Source of the DNA: CAWDDA01 sp963813345
Lineage (GTDB): Bacteria > Acidobacteriota > Blastocatellia > RBC074
Direction of reading: 5' to 3'
Assembly: GCA_963813345.1 (NCBI GenBank)
Contig: CAWEYR010000013.1
Coordinates: 1-64,000 of the forward strand
DNA length: 64,000 nucleotides
Below, one piece after another: positions 1 to 9,385 of this stretch (position 1 is the stretch's first letter; each line of letters begins with the position of its first letter). A program made the translations under genes and the position numbers. The notes under the pieces were generated by a model. That model was given only the letters and a program-made list of their open reading frames with translations, was not told the origin of the DNA and ran no database searches.

Positions 1-794
1 GACCATGCCGGCAACATCTACTTGTCCGGATATGCCTACTCACCGGACTTTCCAGTTACGGCTGGTGCCTACCAGTCTTCAAACACCGGAGGCTTTGCTC
101 TCAGAATTGCTCCGGATGTCTGAGTGTCTCGGCCGCGCATTACAACCTTTCGCCGATTGCTCGAAAAGCGATCGTGGCCGCCTTCGGTGTGCATCTGGCC
201 ACGACGACTGAGAGTGCCTGCGCGATCCCGCTTCCGATTTCGCTCGGTGGCACTCAGGTGGTGTCAAGGACAGTGCGGGAATCGAACTTGTCGCGCTCCT
301 CTTCTATGTCTCCCCCACTCAGATTAATTACCTGGTTCCCGTCGGCAGCTGCGACTGGGACCGGCTGTCGTAAGCGTTCCAGCGAGGACGGACGCATTTC
401 GACGGGACTAATACTGATCTCGTAAGTAGCGCCGGCGCTCTTCACGATCAACCAGACGGGTGCAGGACCGGCCGCTGCCATGGACGCGATCACATTCACT
501 AAAGCTCCATTCGCCGCGACGCAAGCGAATGGTCAGCCGAACATCATCAGCTTATTTGGGACTGGCCTCGGAGCGGAAGCGACCGACCTCAATGGCGTCG
601 ACGTCTGTTCGAGCGTCGAGGTGACGATCGATGGCAATCCGGCAACGACGGTATTCGCCGGTAGTGCCCCGGCTATCCAGGCTCTGAATCAATTCGATGT
701 CGTGCTACCAGTCGGAATCAGCTCCGGGAACCACACAGTCGTGGTTTCACGCAATGGCGTAAAGAGCAACCTCGTGACGATAGCAATCGGATGA
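1..794 (+). pseudogene. SBBP-repeat / TIGR03437-type secreted protein, 3' part, multiply frameshifted
   Basis: The gene enters from outside the window. Frame 1 (1-123) reads a beta-propeller SBBP repeat (GNIYLSGYAYSPDFPVTAGA) and then hits a stop. The following bases continue in other frames as the acidobacterial TIGR03437-type C-terminal domain: AIVAAFGVHLATTTESACA, then SPTQINYLVPVG, then 480-794 (ISLFGTGLGAE, FDVVLPVGISSGNHTVVVSR). At least three frame changes are needed, near 123, 250 and 345-425. Proteins of this kind are secreted or cell-surface and have no known activity. Because protein similarity persists through all frames, the breaks could be sequence errors. A second, decayed copy of the last 150 bases lies at 2561-2705. 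Confidence 0.7.
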
Positions 795-901
795 TTCGTA
801 GTCAGATGGTCGGTCCGCAGACAATCCATGGTTGATATTGAGAATTGTGGAAATTTCCAAATGGCGACCGATGAGGGACACCAATAACCAGGAGTGATTC
901 A

Positions 902-1900
902 GTGAATCTTGTCCCGCGCACGCTTGCGATCGCAACCATACTCTTCGTTACTGTGATCTATGCCACCGCGGCTGGAGTGCAGAGCTCAGTTACCCGGTCT
1001 GTTACTGCGCTGACATTGCTGACATTGCTGATACTGACTTCCATAGGGTTGTCGTCATCAGTTCCGGGTCAGGACCTGCCGCCGACGATCAAACTCAATA
1101 CGGACCTGGTGACGGTCAGTGTCTCGGTGACTGATCGCAAGGACCGTCCGGTTCCTCGTCTCGATCTTGGGGTTGGAGACTTTGTTGTGACGGACGACGG
1201 GAAGCCGGTAAGGCTGGAGTTCTTTGATAAGCGGGGACCCGCAAGCATGGTCTTCGTTATCGACATTTCCTCGTCGATGGCGCGGAAGGTGCAGGAATTG
1301 AGGAGCGCATTCAAGAGGTTTCTTCAGAGTGCGCATGCCGAGCAACGACTACACTCTCATCAGCTTTAACGCTTCCCCGCGATTGATTGTTCGTTCGGTG
1401 AGCGCTGATGAGCTATGGCAGGCTGCGAGCGCGCTGGATCCATTCGGATACACAGCGCTCTACGATGCGGTGTTGCTCGGTTTGGAGACGCTGGATCAGT
1501 CGCCAAAACAGCACCGCGCGATGATCGTCATCTCCGATGGTGATGACAATCGTAGTCGCGCGAGCCTGGCCGACGTCGAACAGGCGGTGTCGGCGCGTCA
1601 CGCCACGGTCTATACCATAGGGATTCTCTCCAACCTCAAGGGTGGTCAATCAGAGTTTGACCTTCGCTGTCGGAAACTCCTAACCCAGTTAGTCGAAGCC
1701 ACCGGAGGGATGATTCGTTTCTCAGTGCCCACAGGTATCGGCGACGCGCTAAGTGAGATCAGCGAGATGTGAATAACCATTTTTGCCTGGGCTACTACGC
1801 GCCCAACGGCGTTCCTGGTTGGCGAACCGTTAAGGTAAGCCTCGCGTCGAGCGATCTCCGGTACAGGTTACGCCACCAACAACGCTATCTGATTAAGTAG
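902..1900 (+). CDS. VWFA-related acidobacterial domain protein (frameshifted)
   Basis: The start is a GTG with AGGAG about 10 bases upstream. A hydrophobic leader with two stretches (residues about 7-50) is followed by an Ig-like segment (LVTVSVSVTDRKDRPV, DFVVTDDGKPV) and a von Willebrand A domain with a MIDAS motif VIDISSSM. The reading frame changes near 1330-1340 (continuing as DYTLISFNASPRL and VISDGDDNRSR) and again near 1770, after which NHFCLGYYAPNGVPGW leads to the stop at 1898-1900. That last segment is the typical end of the TIGR03436 family. It is probably an exported or membrane-anchored metal-dependent adhesion or scaffold protein. No partner is evident from the neighbours. Confidence 0.8.
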
Positions 1901-2029
1901 GGATTGGACGTGTGGCGTCGGCTCAAAAATGTTGCCTTCGATCAATCCACTTTCTCTCGTGGCCTGATTGATTGGAAGATTCGTCGGCGTCCTTGGAGAA
2001 TCTTGAAGTGCTCTTGAGGTTGGTGCTAA

Positions 2030-2134
2030 TTATGGTAACACTAGAAGAATTGCACCAGGCGAATGCGAGCGTCCTTCGCGCTTGAGGTAACGGCCATGCT
2101 TACGCAGATGCCGTAGCAAGGAGCTGCGTTTCAT
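2030..2134 (-). pseudogene. hicA: HicA toxin relic (N-terminal 25 residues only)
   Basis: The ATG overlaps the hicB stop as ATGA, the usual hicBA coupling. The first 25 residues (MKRSSLLRHLRKHGRYLKR then EGRSHS) match the start of HicA mRNA interferases, including the conserved histidine in the GxSHS stretch. After codon 25 the sequence becomes unrelated (PGAILLVLP) and stops at codon 35. Normal HicA is about 55-85 residues. I could not find the missing C-terminal part in any frame of the following 130 bases, so this looks like true truncation and not a single-base error. The toxin is probably inactive. Confidence 0.65.
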
Positions 2135-2346
2135 CGCACGATAACCGTTTCCCGAATTGCGTCTTGTGGTACGCCGCGCAGAGCATCCTCTCGGCGATCC
2201 AAAAGAATGAGCGATATTGCCTCAGCGAGATTCTCGCGACAATCCTCAAGCGTGCGGCCTTGTCCATTAGCACCAGGAATCTCAGGGCAGTAGGCGATAT
2301 AACAGTCTTCGTCGCGTTCAATAATCGCTGTGAACTCGTTGTGCAT
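2131..2346 (-). CDS. hicB: HicB family antitoxin
   Basis: The protein has 71 residues with the HicB fold signature: FTAIIERDEDCYIAYCPEIPG, then a G-T-x-E-x-x-R-E-N-L-x-E-A helix region (GRTLEDCRENLAEAI). It lacks a C-terminal DNA-binding extension, like the short HicB forms. HicB sequesters the HicA RNase. Here the downstream partner is only a fragment overlapping by ATGA, so the antitoxin may be an orphan or may act against HicA from elsewhere. The upstream region (2347-2450) shows no clear Shine-Dalgarno sequence. Confidence 0.85.
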   Translation of the reverse strand: MHNEFTAIIERDEDCYIAYCPEIPGANGQGRTLEDCRENLAEAISLILLDRREDALRGVPQDAIRETVIVR

Positions 2347-2560
2347 TTCGTCGTCCGGGTTTCGCCTAAAGCGCGGTACGATATTCTACCCATTTCTGCT
2401 TTCTCTCGCATGCCTGCCCCCACCATTTTTCAGTGTTAGGGAGAAGGTCACAGACGTCTAAGGCGCGTGCTTGTGCGCCTGATGGCTTTGAGAACATCTT
2501 TGAGAAAATCCTGAGTCTTTTCTGAGGACTCGTTCGCCCGAGTGCGGATATGGTCTGCCG

Positions 2561-2705
2561 ACGACAGCATTCGCCGGGCATGCCCGCGGCTATACAAGTC
2601 TGAATCAATTCTGTGCTGCCGGTCGGAATCAGCTCGGGGAATCACACAGTGGTAGCTTCACGCAATGGCGTTAAGAGCGATCTCGTAACCATAGCAATTC
2701 GATAA
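2561..2705 (+). pseudogene. degenerate second copy of the TIGR03437 gene 3' end
   Basis: These bases closely parallel 648-794. The shared track includes a CATTCGCCGG-like stretch, CTGAATCAATTC, then GTCGGAATCAGCTC, and codons for VLPVGISSGNHTVVASRNGVKSDLVTIAIR before a stop at 2703-2705. Several bases are missing near 2590-2620, so no open frame spans the copy. The gap 2347-2750 holds nothing else I can assign. The copy flanks the VWFA and hicBA genes, so the interval between the two copies may have arisen by duplication or insertion. Confidence 0.75.
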
Positions 2706-2750
2706 CTCGAAAAAACCACTTCGGTAACTCCAATCCTGGAGAGAAAAGGA

Positions 2751-4129
2751 ATGAACATGAAGCGAAGCATCGCCCCCATAGGCAAGACGTACACAATGAA
2801 TCGAAGGCTCGTACCTTCACTCTTTCTGGCTGCGTTGACGGTTGGAATCGCGGTCTTATCGATCCGGCCAGTTTCGGCCATCGTAGACCCGGTGACTCAC
2901 TGGAATACGACAGCTGTCCAGGCCTTTGTTACGGCAGGGCAGAGCATAGCCGGATACCGCACCTTGGCTATCGTGCAGGCGGCGGTTCACGACGCGCTGA
3001 ACGCGATTGATGCGCGGTATGAACGCTACGCGTTTACTGGCAACGCGCAACCGGGCGCTTCTGTTGACGCGGCGGTTGCGGCCGCAACCCGCGATGCGCT
3101 CGTTGGCGCCATTGCGGTCGGAGCGCTGCCATTCACTGGCTTTGGGTCGGTTGCAACTCAGACAGCGGCGATGGGTCAGGTCAACCTGGCATACACTGCC
3201 GCCTTGGCGGCGATTCCTGATGGCCCTTCGAAGAGCGACGGAATCGCGATTGGCCAGGCCTCCGCTGCTGCAATCCTTGCGCTCAGAAGCACGGACCACG
3301 CACTTGAGTTTGTTCCCTACACACCTGGGACGGAACCAGGCGACTGGCGTCCGACTCCCAACCCTGTTCCCCCTAGTCCGGCGGCTGGCGGCCCCGGACT
3401 TGCAGCGGCGGCTCTTCCTGGTGGGGAAGCGTCACTCCATTCGTATTGCGGCGAAGTAGTCAGTTCGAGCCGAATGCACCGCCGAAGCTATCGAAAAAGC
3501 TCTGGGCGCGCGAGTACAACGAAGTGAAAGAGATCGGCTCGCAGAACAGCGCTTCCCGGACGGCAGACCAGAGCTCGATAGCTCGTTTCTGGTATGAAGG
3601 TTCCCCTCAGGGGTGGAACCGGATCGCGATCGTTGTTTCTGACTCTGAAAATTTGGATTTGTGGGAGAGGGCGCGCCTGCTGGCTCTCGTCAACCTTGCG
3701 ATGGCCGATGGGTTCATCGGCGGATTTGAGACCAAGTACCACTACAATTTTTGGCGCCCGGTCACAGCGATCAGGCTTGGGGACACGGACGGGAATGACG
3801 AAACAATCGCCGACGCGACGTGGTCGACCTATCTCAACACACCCCCAATTCCTGACTATACCTCAACACATAGCGTTCTAGGCGGCGCTGCCGCTGAAGT
3901 GCTGCGCGAGTATTTCCAAGGCGATGTCGCGTTTACGACCACAAGCGGCGTCCCATTCGCAGGCATAACAAGGTCGTTTACCAGCTTCTCGCAAGCAGCC
4001 GCTGAGAACGGGGAATCTCGCATCTACGCGGGCATTCACTTCCGCTCCGCTGTGGAAGTCGGGATCGATCAAGGGAAGAAGATTGGCCACTTCGTCTTCA
4101 CGCATGCTCTGCAACCTTTGCATCCATGA
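2751..4129 (+). CDS. vanadium-dependent haloperoxidase family protein (frameshifted)
   Basis: The reconstructed protein has about 459 residues. The start at 2751 is preceded by GGAGAG; a second in-frame ATG lies at 2787. A signal peptide (LFLAALTVGIAVLSIRPVSA) is followed by a largely helical N-terminal half. The vanadate/phosphate-binding motifs lie in the second half: FWRPVTAIR, then PDYTSTHSVLGG (the PSGH position), then SRIYAGIHFRSAVEVG with the axial-ligand histidine region. The frame changes near 3415, where HWGK-like WGSVTPFVL is read in the new frame. The family contains haloperoxidases and acid phosphatases sharing the PAP2 fold, so halide oxidation is inferred and not shown. It is likely periplasmic. 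Confidence 0.85.
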
Positions 4130-4171
4130 TGACGCTGGCGTGCCTTCGGCACCGGTTCGCTGCCGCTGCGC

Positions 4172-4258
4172 GGCAGCGCAAGCTAAAGCTTGAACTCGAA
4201 CCCACGCGGTTTGAGTTCAAGCCTTAGCGTACCAGCGCCGCCGCACTCCAAATTTGGC
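4172..4258. repeat. composite palindromic repeat (families A and D)
   Basis: An imperfect inverted repeat (GCTAAAGCTTGAACTC / GAGTTCAAGCCTTAGC) is followed directly by half of a second module, CGCCGCCGCACTCCAAATTT. Family A is the AAGCTTGAACTCAAAC module; family D is the TTTGGAGTGCGGCGGC module. It lies between the haloperoxidase gene and the amidohydrolase gene. There is no T-run after the stem, so it is not a classic terminator. Confidence 0.8.
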
Positions 4259-4292
4259 GCGTTGACACGGAATCTGGTATTTTCTCGAGTCT

Positions 4293-5891
4293 ATGCGCAG
4301 ACTCACTCCAGTCCTCCTTCTCCTGGTTTTGATCTCGAATGCTCGCCAGAATCCGGGCGGCAACTATGATCTCCTGTTACGCAATGGTCGGATCGTGGAT
4401 GGCACGGGAAGCGTCTGGTACCGCGGCGATGTGGCCATTCGTGGTGACACGATCGTTGACGTAGCGCCGAGAGTCTCCGGTGCCGCCACTCGGGTGATCG
4501 ATGTCGCAGGGCTGGTCATCGCTCCCGGCTTCATTGACATTCACACGCACGCGCGCCGGGGCCTCTTCGAAGTGCCGACGGCGGAGAACTATGTGCGACA
4601 GGGCGTCACGACTCTGATCGAAGGACCTGACGGAAACTCACCTGTGCCGCTGGCTCCTTTTTTCGCAGAACTTGAATCACTCCAAAAGTCAGTCAATATC
4701 GGAAGCTTTGTCGGCCAGGGATCTATCAGATCAGCGATTCTCGGGAATGAGAATCGACGCCCGACCGGGGAAGAGCTCGAGCGAATGCGAGCACTGGTCG
4801 AGCAGGGTATGAAGGACGGAGCGTTTGGTTTGAGTTCCGGTCTTTTCTATCTGCCCGGCAATTTCAGCTCTACAGAAGAGGTCACGGATCTCGCGCGCGT
4901 CGCGGGTCGTTTTGGCGGAATATACATTTCGCACATGCGAAACGAGGCTGCCGGTGTAGTTGACAGTGTGAAGGAGACGATCGCGATTGGAGAGCTGGGA
5001 GGACTGCCAACACAGGTAACACATCACAAGATCATTGGACCGGCAAACTGGGGAAAGAGCGACGAAACGTTGCGGTTGATCGACGAAGCGCGCGCACGCG
5101 GCGTCGATGCGACTATCGATCAGTATCCGTACACGGCATCGAGCACCAGCATTCAGGCTGCGCTCATCCCTTCGTGGGCGCAGGAGGGTTCAAGAGAGCA
5201 GGTTATGAACCGGCTGAAAGATCCAGCGACACGAGCCAGGATCAAGGCTGAAAGCGCTGAGATAATACGCCGCGAGCGTGGTGGAGGTGATCCGAAGAAT
5301 GTAGTCATTGCCGGCTGTGGATGGGATGCATCGCTTGCCGGAAAGAATCTCGCTGACGTGGCGCGGCTCCGTGGTCTCGAGCCTACGATTGAAAACGCAG
5401 CCGAGGCAGCTTTATGGATAGTTGAGCGCGGTGGATGTTCGGGAATCTTTCACGCGATCAGTGAGAAGGACCTCGAGAGGATCCTGAAACATCCTGCGAC
5501 GATGATCGGATCCGACGGTGAGGTTACAGTCTTCGGAAGAGCTCGGCCACACCCGCGAGGGTACGGAACATTTGCGCGCGTGCTGGCTGTCTATGTGCGC
5601 GAGAAGAAAACGCTCACTCTCGAAGAGGCGGTGCGGAAGATGACCTCGTTTCCCGCTCAGCGGCTGCGGCTCAGCGATCGGGGCCTGATTCGCGCCGGGA
5701 TGAAAGCCGACATTGTTGTCTTCGATCCGGCACGCGTCCGCGATACTGCAACCTTTGAGCAGCCGCACCAGTACGCCGAAGGATTCTCGCAAGTCATCGT
5801 CAATGGCCAGGTAGCATATGAGAATGGACAGATGACCGCAGCGCGGCCAGGCCGTGTTCTTTACAGTAAATCTCGGGTGACACAGAAATGA
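4293..5891 (+). CDS. N-acyl-D-amino-acid deacylase family amidohydrolase
   Basis: An intact 532-residue protein with a hydrophobic N-terminus (residues 1-17) suggesting export. It has the composite urease-like amidohydrolase fold: beta-sandwich segment GRIVDGTG, metal ligands HTH at residues 84-86, later ISHMRNE and THHKIIG histidines, and the metal/catalytic aspartate in GSDGE. Members remove acyl groups from D-amino acids or related dipeptides. The position usually held by the bridging cysteine (VGNCG in many D-aminoacylases) reads IEGPDG here. The C-terminus carries the normal DIVVFDPARV strand. Its stop overlaps the next gene's start by ATGA, so the two are co-translated. Confidence 0.85.
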   Translation: MRRLTPVLLLLVLISNARQNPGGNYDLLLRNGRIVDGTGSVWYRGDVAIRGDTIVDVAPRVSGAATRVIDVAGLVIAPGFIDIHTHARRGLFEVPTAENYVRQGVTTLIEGPDGNSPVPLAPFFAELESLQKSVNIGSFVGQGSIRSAILGNENRRPTGEELERMRALVEQGMKDGAFGLSSGLFYLPGNFSSTEEVTDLARVAGRFGGIYISHMRNEAAGVVDSVKETIAIGELGGLPTQVTHHKIIGPANWGKSDETLRLIDEARARGVDATIDQYPYTASSTSIQAALIPSWAQEGSREQVMNRLKDPATRARIKAESAEIIRRERGGGDPKNVVIAGCGWDASLAGKNLADVARLRGLEPTIENAAEAALWIVERGGCSGIFHAISEKDLERILKHPATMIGSDGEVTVFGRARPHPRGYGTFARVLAVYVREKKTLTLEEAVRKMTSFPAQRLRLSDRGLIRAGMKADIVVFDPARVRDTATFEQPHQYAEGFSQVIVNGQVAYENGQMTAARPGRVLYSKSRVTQK

Positions 5892-6547
5892 AAAAAGAAT
5901 GGAAGGTGCGAGTCGGAGAACGTGAAACCACGGCCGCGCTTGATGCCGCATCGACGCCAAAAGCGAGTGGAGTGTTTGTGTGCGCTCACGGAGCAGGCGG
6001 CGAGATGGGGGACCGGAGCATGCTCGAGCTGGGTCAGCTTTACTCTGAAAGCGGTCTGCATGTGGTTCGCTTCAATTTTCTTTATCGGGAAAAGGGATCG
6101 GGAGGGCCGGATCCGATGCCTCGGCTGCAGGAGTGTTTCAGTGCTGTTGTCGAATCAGCGCGAGGAATGCTCAAACCTGACGTGATGATCATAGGCGGGC
6201 GCTCGATGGGAGGGCGCGCTGCTTCGATGATGGCAGCCGAAGGCTTCGCATGCGATCGTGTTTTGCTGCTCGCGTATCCGTTGCATCCGCCGGGTCAACC
6301 CGAAAAGTTGCGGGATGCACACCTCTCGAGTATCAAGGTCCCCGTATTGTGCTTCAACGGGACTCGCGACAGCTTCTGCACTCCTGAGATCATGAAGAAG
6401 GTCGTGAGCGGTCTTGGCCGCAATTTCACGATGCATTGGATCGAAGGCGCCGATCACGGTTTCAAAGTACCAAAGTCTTCCGGACGCTCGCACGCGGATG
6501 TACTCGCTGAGATAGGTGAAGTGAGCAGAAAGTGGCTTGGGATGTAG
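5888..6547 (+). CDS. alpha/beta hydrolase of the KANL3/Tex30-like family
   Basis: 219 residues with no signal peptide. It has an alpha/beta hydrolase core: oxyanion region CAHGAGGEMG, nucleophile elbow GGRSMGGR with the serine near residue 106, acidic residue in FNGTRDSFC and histidine in GADHGFKVP. The ATG overlaps the deacylase stop (ATGA), which suggests one operon and perhaps joint handling of an acylated substrate; that link is inferred from position only. A palindromic repeat follows the stop. Confidence 0.85.
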   Translation: MKKEWKVRVGERETTAALDAASTPKASGVFVCAHGAGGEMGDRSMLELGQLYSESGLHVVRFNFLYREKGSGGPDPMPRLQECFSAVVESARGMLKPDVMIIGGRSMGGRAASMMAAEGFACDRVLLLAYPLHPPGQPEKLRDAHLSSIKVPVLCFNGTRDSFCTPEIMKKVVSGLGRNFTMHWIEGADHGFKVPKSSGRSHADVLAEIGEVSRKWLGM

Positions 6548-6550
6548 CAT

Positions 6551-6670
6551 CCTGGGAGCGCCAAGTCCCTGGAGCGGCCAGTCGTGCCAGCAGCTGGCGC
6601 ATGTATACACACTCAACGTGCCTCGGAGCTCGCTCCACGCGCCAGGCTCGGAGCCTGGCGCTCCCAGGCG
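6551..6670. repeat. family C palindromic repeat
   Basis: CTGGGAGCGCCAAGTCCCTGG opens and GAGCCTGGCGCTCCCAG closes the element. The outer GGGAGCGCCA / TGGCGCTCCC arms are inverted, and a CAGCTGGCGC-type inner palindrome sits between them. It lies between two convergent genes (hydrolase + and ggt -), where a bidirectional hairpin terminator would fit, but no T-runs are present. Confidence 0.75.
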
Positions 6671-6679
6671 CGTCCTCCT

Positions 6680-8350
6680 CTACCATCCCATCGCGCATCC
6701 GTCTTTGCGGGGGTCAGAGCCTCCGGCCAAAGCTCCAGTTTTGGGGTCGATCATGATTGCCTGGTATCCGCCAAAGGAACCTGGCGCTTCAGTCAAACGA
6801 TGGCCCATCCTGGTTAGCTGGTTGCGAACATCAGTGCCGATTGCTGACTCGAGCGCCAGCCCTCGGTCGAAGTGCCTGATTCTCGGCTGTTCTCCGGCCT
6901 GTTGAACATCCATCCCAAATTCGATGATGTTGAGCAGCACCTGTACGTGTCCCTGAGCCTGCATGTCGCCACCCATGACTCCAAACGAAAGCCAGGGGCG
7001 TCCATCGCGAAATACCATCGCCGGAATGAGTGTATGAAACGGCCGCTTGTTGCCTTCAAGCCGATTCGGACTCTTTTCATCAAACGAGAATCCTGCGCCG
7101 CGATTGTGCAGGATGACGCCTGTGTCCCCTGCGACCAGCCCCGAACCAAACTGGCTGAAGATGCTTTGAATCAGCGAGACGACGTTGCGATCACGATCGA
7201 CTACGGTCAGGTATACGGTGTCCTCGCCTCCTCGCGAGGAGCTCTCTGCGCCGGAAGCCCTTTGAAGATCGATGCGTCCGCGCAGCTTCACAGCGTATGG
7301 TTTCGAGAGCAGTTCATCGAGCGGCGCTTTGTAGAAGTCGGGGTCAGCTATATGGTTCGTGCGATCCAGAAACGCGAGCTTCTTGGCTTCAACAACTGTG
7401 TGGATGTATTTCGCAGAGTTGTGCCCTCCCATTGCTCGAAGGTCAAAGCCTTCGAGAATGTTGAGCATTTCAAGTGCAGCTAGTCCCTGCGTGTTGGGAG
7501 GCAGCTCGTAAACCGTGTGTCCTCGATAGGTCGTGTTGATCGGATCAATCCAGTTCGAACGGTGGCCGGCAAAATCCTCGAGCGTGTGGAAACCACCCTG
7601 CGCTTTGGCAAAGGCGACGATCTTTTCTGCTAGTGCTCCTTTGTAGAAAACATCTGCACCGCCGGTCGCTATCGCACGCAGAGTCGCGCCGAGGTTTCGA
7701 TTGACGAAAATCTCTCCGATCGCGGGCGCTTTTCCACCCGGAAGATACGTACGCGCGAAGTCTGTGCTTCCCCGGTGTGCTGCACCTTCTTCCTGCCAGT
7801 CACGACCGATGACTTCGGTTACCACAAATCCGCGTTCTGCGTACTCGATTGCAGGCTCGAGGACCTGGGCGAGCGTCATTGATCCGTTACGCTTGAGAAG
7901 CTGCGACCAGCCTTCAACGGCACCCGGAATCGTGACTGCATGGATGCCTGCACCCGGCGTTCGATCAAAGCCTCGCTTACGAAGCTCACCGATGCTGATG
8001 CCTTTTGGAGATCGACCACTTGAATTGAGAGCTTTGAGCTCTTGTTTCTTTGCATCCCAGACGAGAGCGAAAAGGTCGCCTCCCGGACTTACCATCATCG
8101 GTTCAACTACGCAGAGTACGGCTGCCGCTGCAACAGCAGCATCGACCGCATTGCCACCGCGCTCGAGAATGCGAAGGCCGGCAGCCGAAGCGAGCGGATG
8201 GCTTGTCGCGATCATTCCATTCATCGCACGGACCGCGGAGCGCGTACCGCCTCCGCGCGGATTGGGCCTGTCGCCAACGGCGTTTTGAGAATCTGCCGGC
8301 GGCACAATTACAAGTACCAGGAAGAAAGCAATGAGAAGGTGTCGTCGCAT
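6680..8350 (-). CDS. ggt: gamma-glutamyltransferase
   Basis: An intact 556-residue precursor. The signal peptide is MRRHLLIAFFLVLVIVPPADS, so the enzyme is periplasmic. The autocleavage threonine is in GEDTVYLTVVDRDRN, which divides the large and small subunits. Downstream are the SIFSQFGSG region, a GVILHNRGAGFS segment and the FGVMGGDMQAQGH glycine-rich motif that binds the glutamyl carboxylate. Members cleave glutathione and other gamma-glutamyl compounds. GGTGA lies just upstream of the ATG. It is convergent with the hydrolase gene to its left. Confidence 0.92.
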   Translation of the reverse strand: MRRHLLIAFFLVLVIVPPADSQNAVGDRPNPRGGGTRSAVRAMNGMIATSHPLASAAGLRILERGGNAVDAAVAAAAVLCVVEPMMVSPGGDLFALVWDAKKQELKALNSSGRSPKGISIGELRKRGFDRTPGAGIHAVTIPGAVEGWSQLLKRNGSMTLAQVLEPAIEYAERGFVVTEVIGRDWQEEGAAHRGSTDFARTYLPGGKAPAIGEIFVNRNLGATLRAIATGGADVFYKGALAEKIVAFAKAQGGFHTLEDFAGHRSNWIDPINTTYRGHTVYELPPNTQGLAALEMLNILEGFDLRAMGGHNSAKYIHTVVEAKKLAFLDRTNHIADPDFYKAPLDELLSKPYAVKLRGRIDLQRASGAESSSRGGEDTVYLTVVDRDRNVVSLIQSIFSQFGSGLVAGDTGVILHNRGAGFSFDEKSPNRLEGNKRPFHTLIPAMVFRDGRPWLSFGVMGGDMQAQGHVQVLLNIIEFGMDVQQAGEQPRIRHFDRGLALESAIGTDVRNQLTRMGHRLTEAPGSFGGYQAIMIDPKTGALAGGSDPRKDGCAMGW

Positions 8351-8389
8351 AATAGTTCACCCACGTTTCGGGGAATCCGAGGGGTTCGC

Positions 8390-8462
8390 GTGCAACCCCA
8401 AGCTGAAGCTTGAACTCAAACCTCGTATTAGTTTGAGTTCAAGCTTTAGCTTGGGGTTGCAC
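8390..8462. repeat. family A inverted repeat
   Basis: GTGCAACCCCAAGCTGAAGC runs into TTGAACTCAAAC, then an 11-base loop, then the reverse complement GTTTGAGTTCAAGC...TTGGGGTTGCAC. The arms are about 31 bases and nearly perfect. It lies upstream of ggt and downstream of the GH43-like gene, both on the minus strand. Confidence 0.9.
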
Positions 8463-8467
8463 GCTAA

Positions 8468-9385
8468 TCAGGTCAACTTCTGAGCAACAGCAGAGGGGAC
8501 CTGGAGGACCGTGCCGTGCCTGTGATCTTTTGGAAAAGTTACTGTACTCGAAATGTCTTCCCAGGTCTTCAGGTCCTTCGACTTGACTGCGCCATAACGG
8601 TGTTCGCGATAGATATCAAAAAATACCAACCATTCGTTATTGATCCTGATTGCTGAAGGACCCTCAACCCAGTCGCGTGTGAATGGCTCCGATACCTGGG
8701 TATAGGGGCCTTCGGCGCGAGTCGCGACAGCAAGTCTAAGATTCTTCTTTACTGGTTTCTCTCGCTCATCCTTGAAAATGAGGTAGTACTTCCCACTGTC
8801 CTTCAGAATGATTGCATCGATCACGTTGAATCCTGGATCGAAGAAGAGTTTGGTTGCAGCAAAAGTCTTGAAGTCTTTCGTCGTCGTGTAATAGATGCGG
8901 TGGTTCTTTTCGTTGCTTCCCGGTTGATCAGCACCGGGAAAGCGACCAGGAATCGTCGTGGCCCAGAAGATGAGCCATTGCTTCCCGACGTCGTCATAAA
9001 ACAATTCCGGGGCCCACGCGTTTCGTGCGGTTGGCTCGTGCGTCATTACAGGAATGGCCTGCTGCTCGCTCCAGTCGATCAGATTCTTTGAGCTCGCATA
9101 GCCAATCGTCTGATCCCACCAACCCGTCGTCCACACCATATGAAATACGCCGTCCGAGCCTTGCACCAAAGACGGATCGCGCATTAGTTGGCCTTTGCCA
9201 ACGGTCGGCTTGAGATAGGACCTGTCCTGGTTTGTCGCTTTCCACGTATACCCATCCCGGCTGAGGGCAAGATGAAGCCCATCCTCACCGTTGCCTCTGA
9301 ACGAGGTGAAGACAAACCACGGGCGGTTGTCCTGGCTCAGTCCGAACAAGGAAACGAAAACCAGCGTTATCAATAGAAATCTCAT
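8468..9385 (-). CDS. GH43-like five-bladed propeller glycosidase
   Basis: 305 residues, intact. A signal peptide (FLLITLVFVSLFGLSQ) indicates export. The candidate catalytic residues follow the GH43/GH32 plan: base aspartate in LMRDPSLVQG, pKa-modulating aspartate in NVIDAIILKD and acid glutamate in DWVEGPSAIRI. Relatives remove arabinose, xylose or galactose units from plant polysaccharides, so a plant-polymer role is likely; the exact substrate cannot be told. It is divergent from the ADOP permease gene to the right. Confidence 0.8.
   Translation of the reverse strand: MRFLLITLVFVSLFGLSQDNRPWFVFTSFRGNGEDGLHLALSRDGYTWKATNQDRSYLKPTVGKGQLMRDPSLVQGSDGVFHMVWTTGWWDQTIGYASSKNLIDWSEQQAIPVMTHEPTARNAWAPELFYDDVGKQWLIFWATTIPGRFPGADQPGSNEKNHRIYYTTTKDFKTFAATKLFFDPGFNVIDAIILKDSGKYYLIFKDEREKPVKKNLRLAVATRAEGPYTQVSEPFTRDWVEGPSAIRINNEWLVFFDIYREHRYGAVKSKDLKTWEDISSTVTFPKDHRHGTVLQVPSAVAQKLT

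Noticed and set aside
2448..2645. 65-codon minus-strand ORF with a helical, basic end
   Set aside because: It overlaps the degraded gene copy on the other strand, has no recognisable domain and no ribosome binding site.
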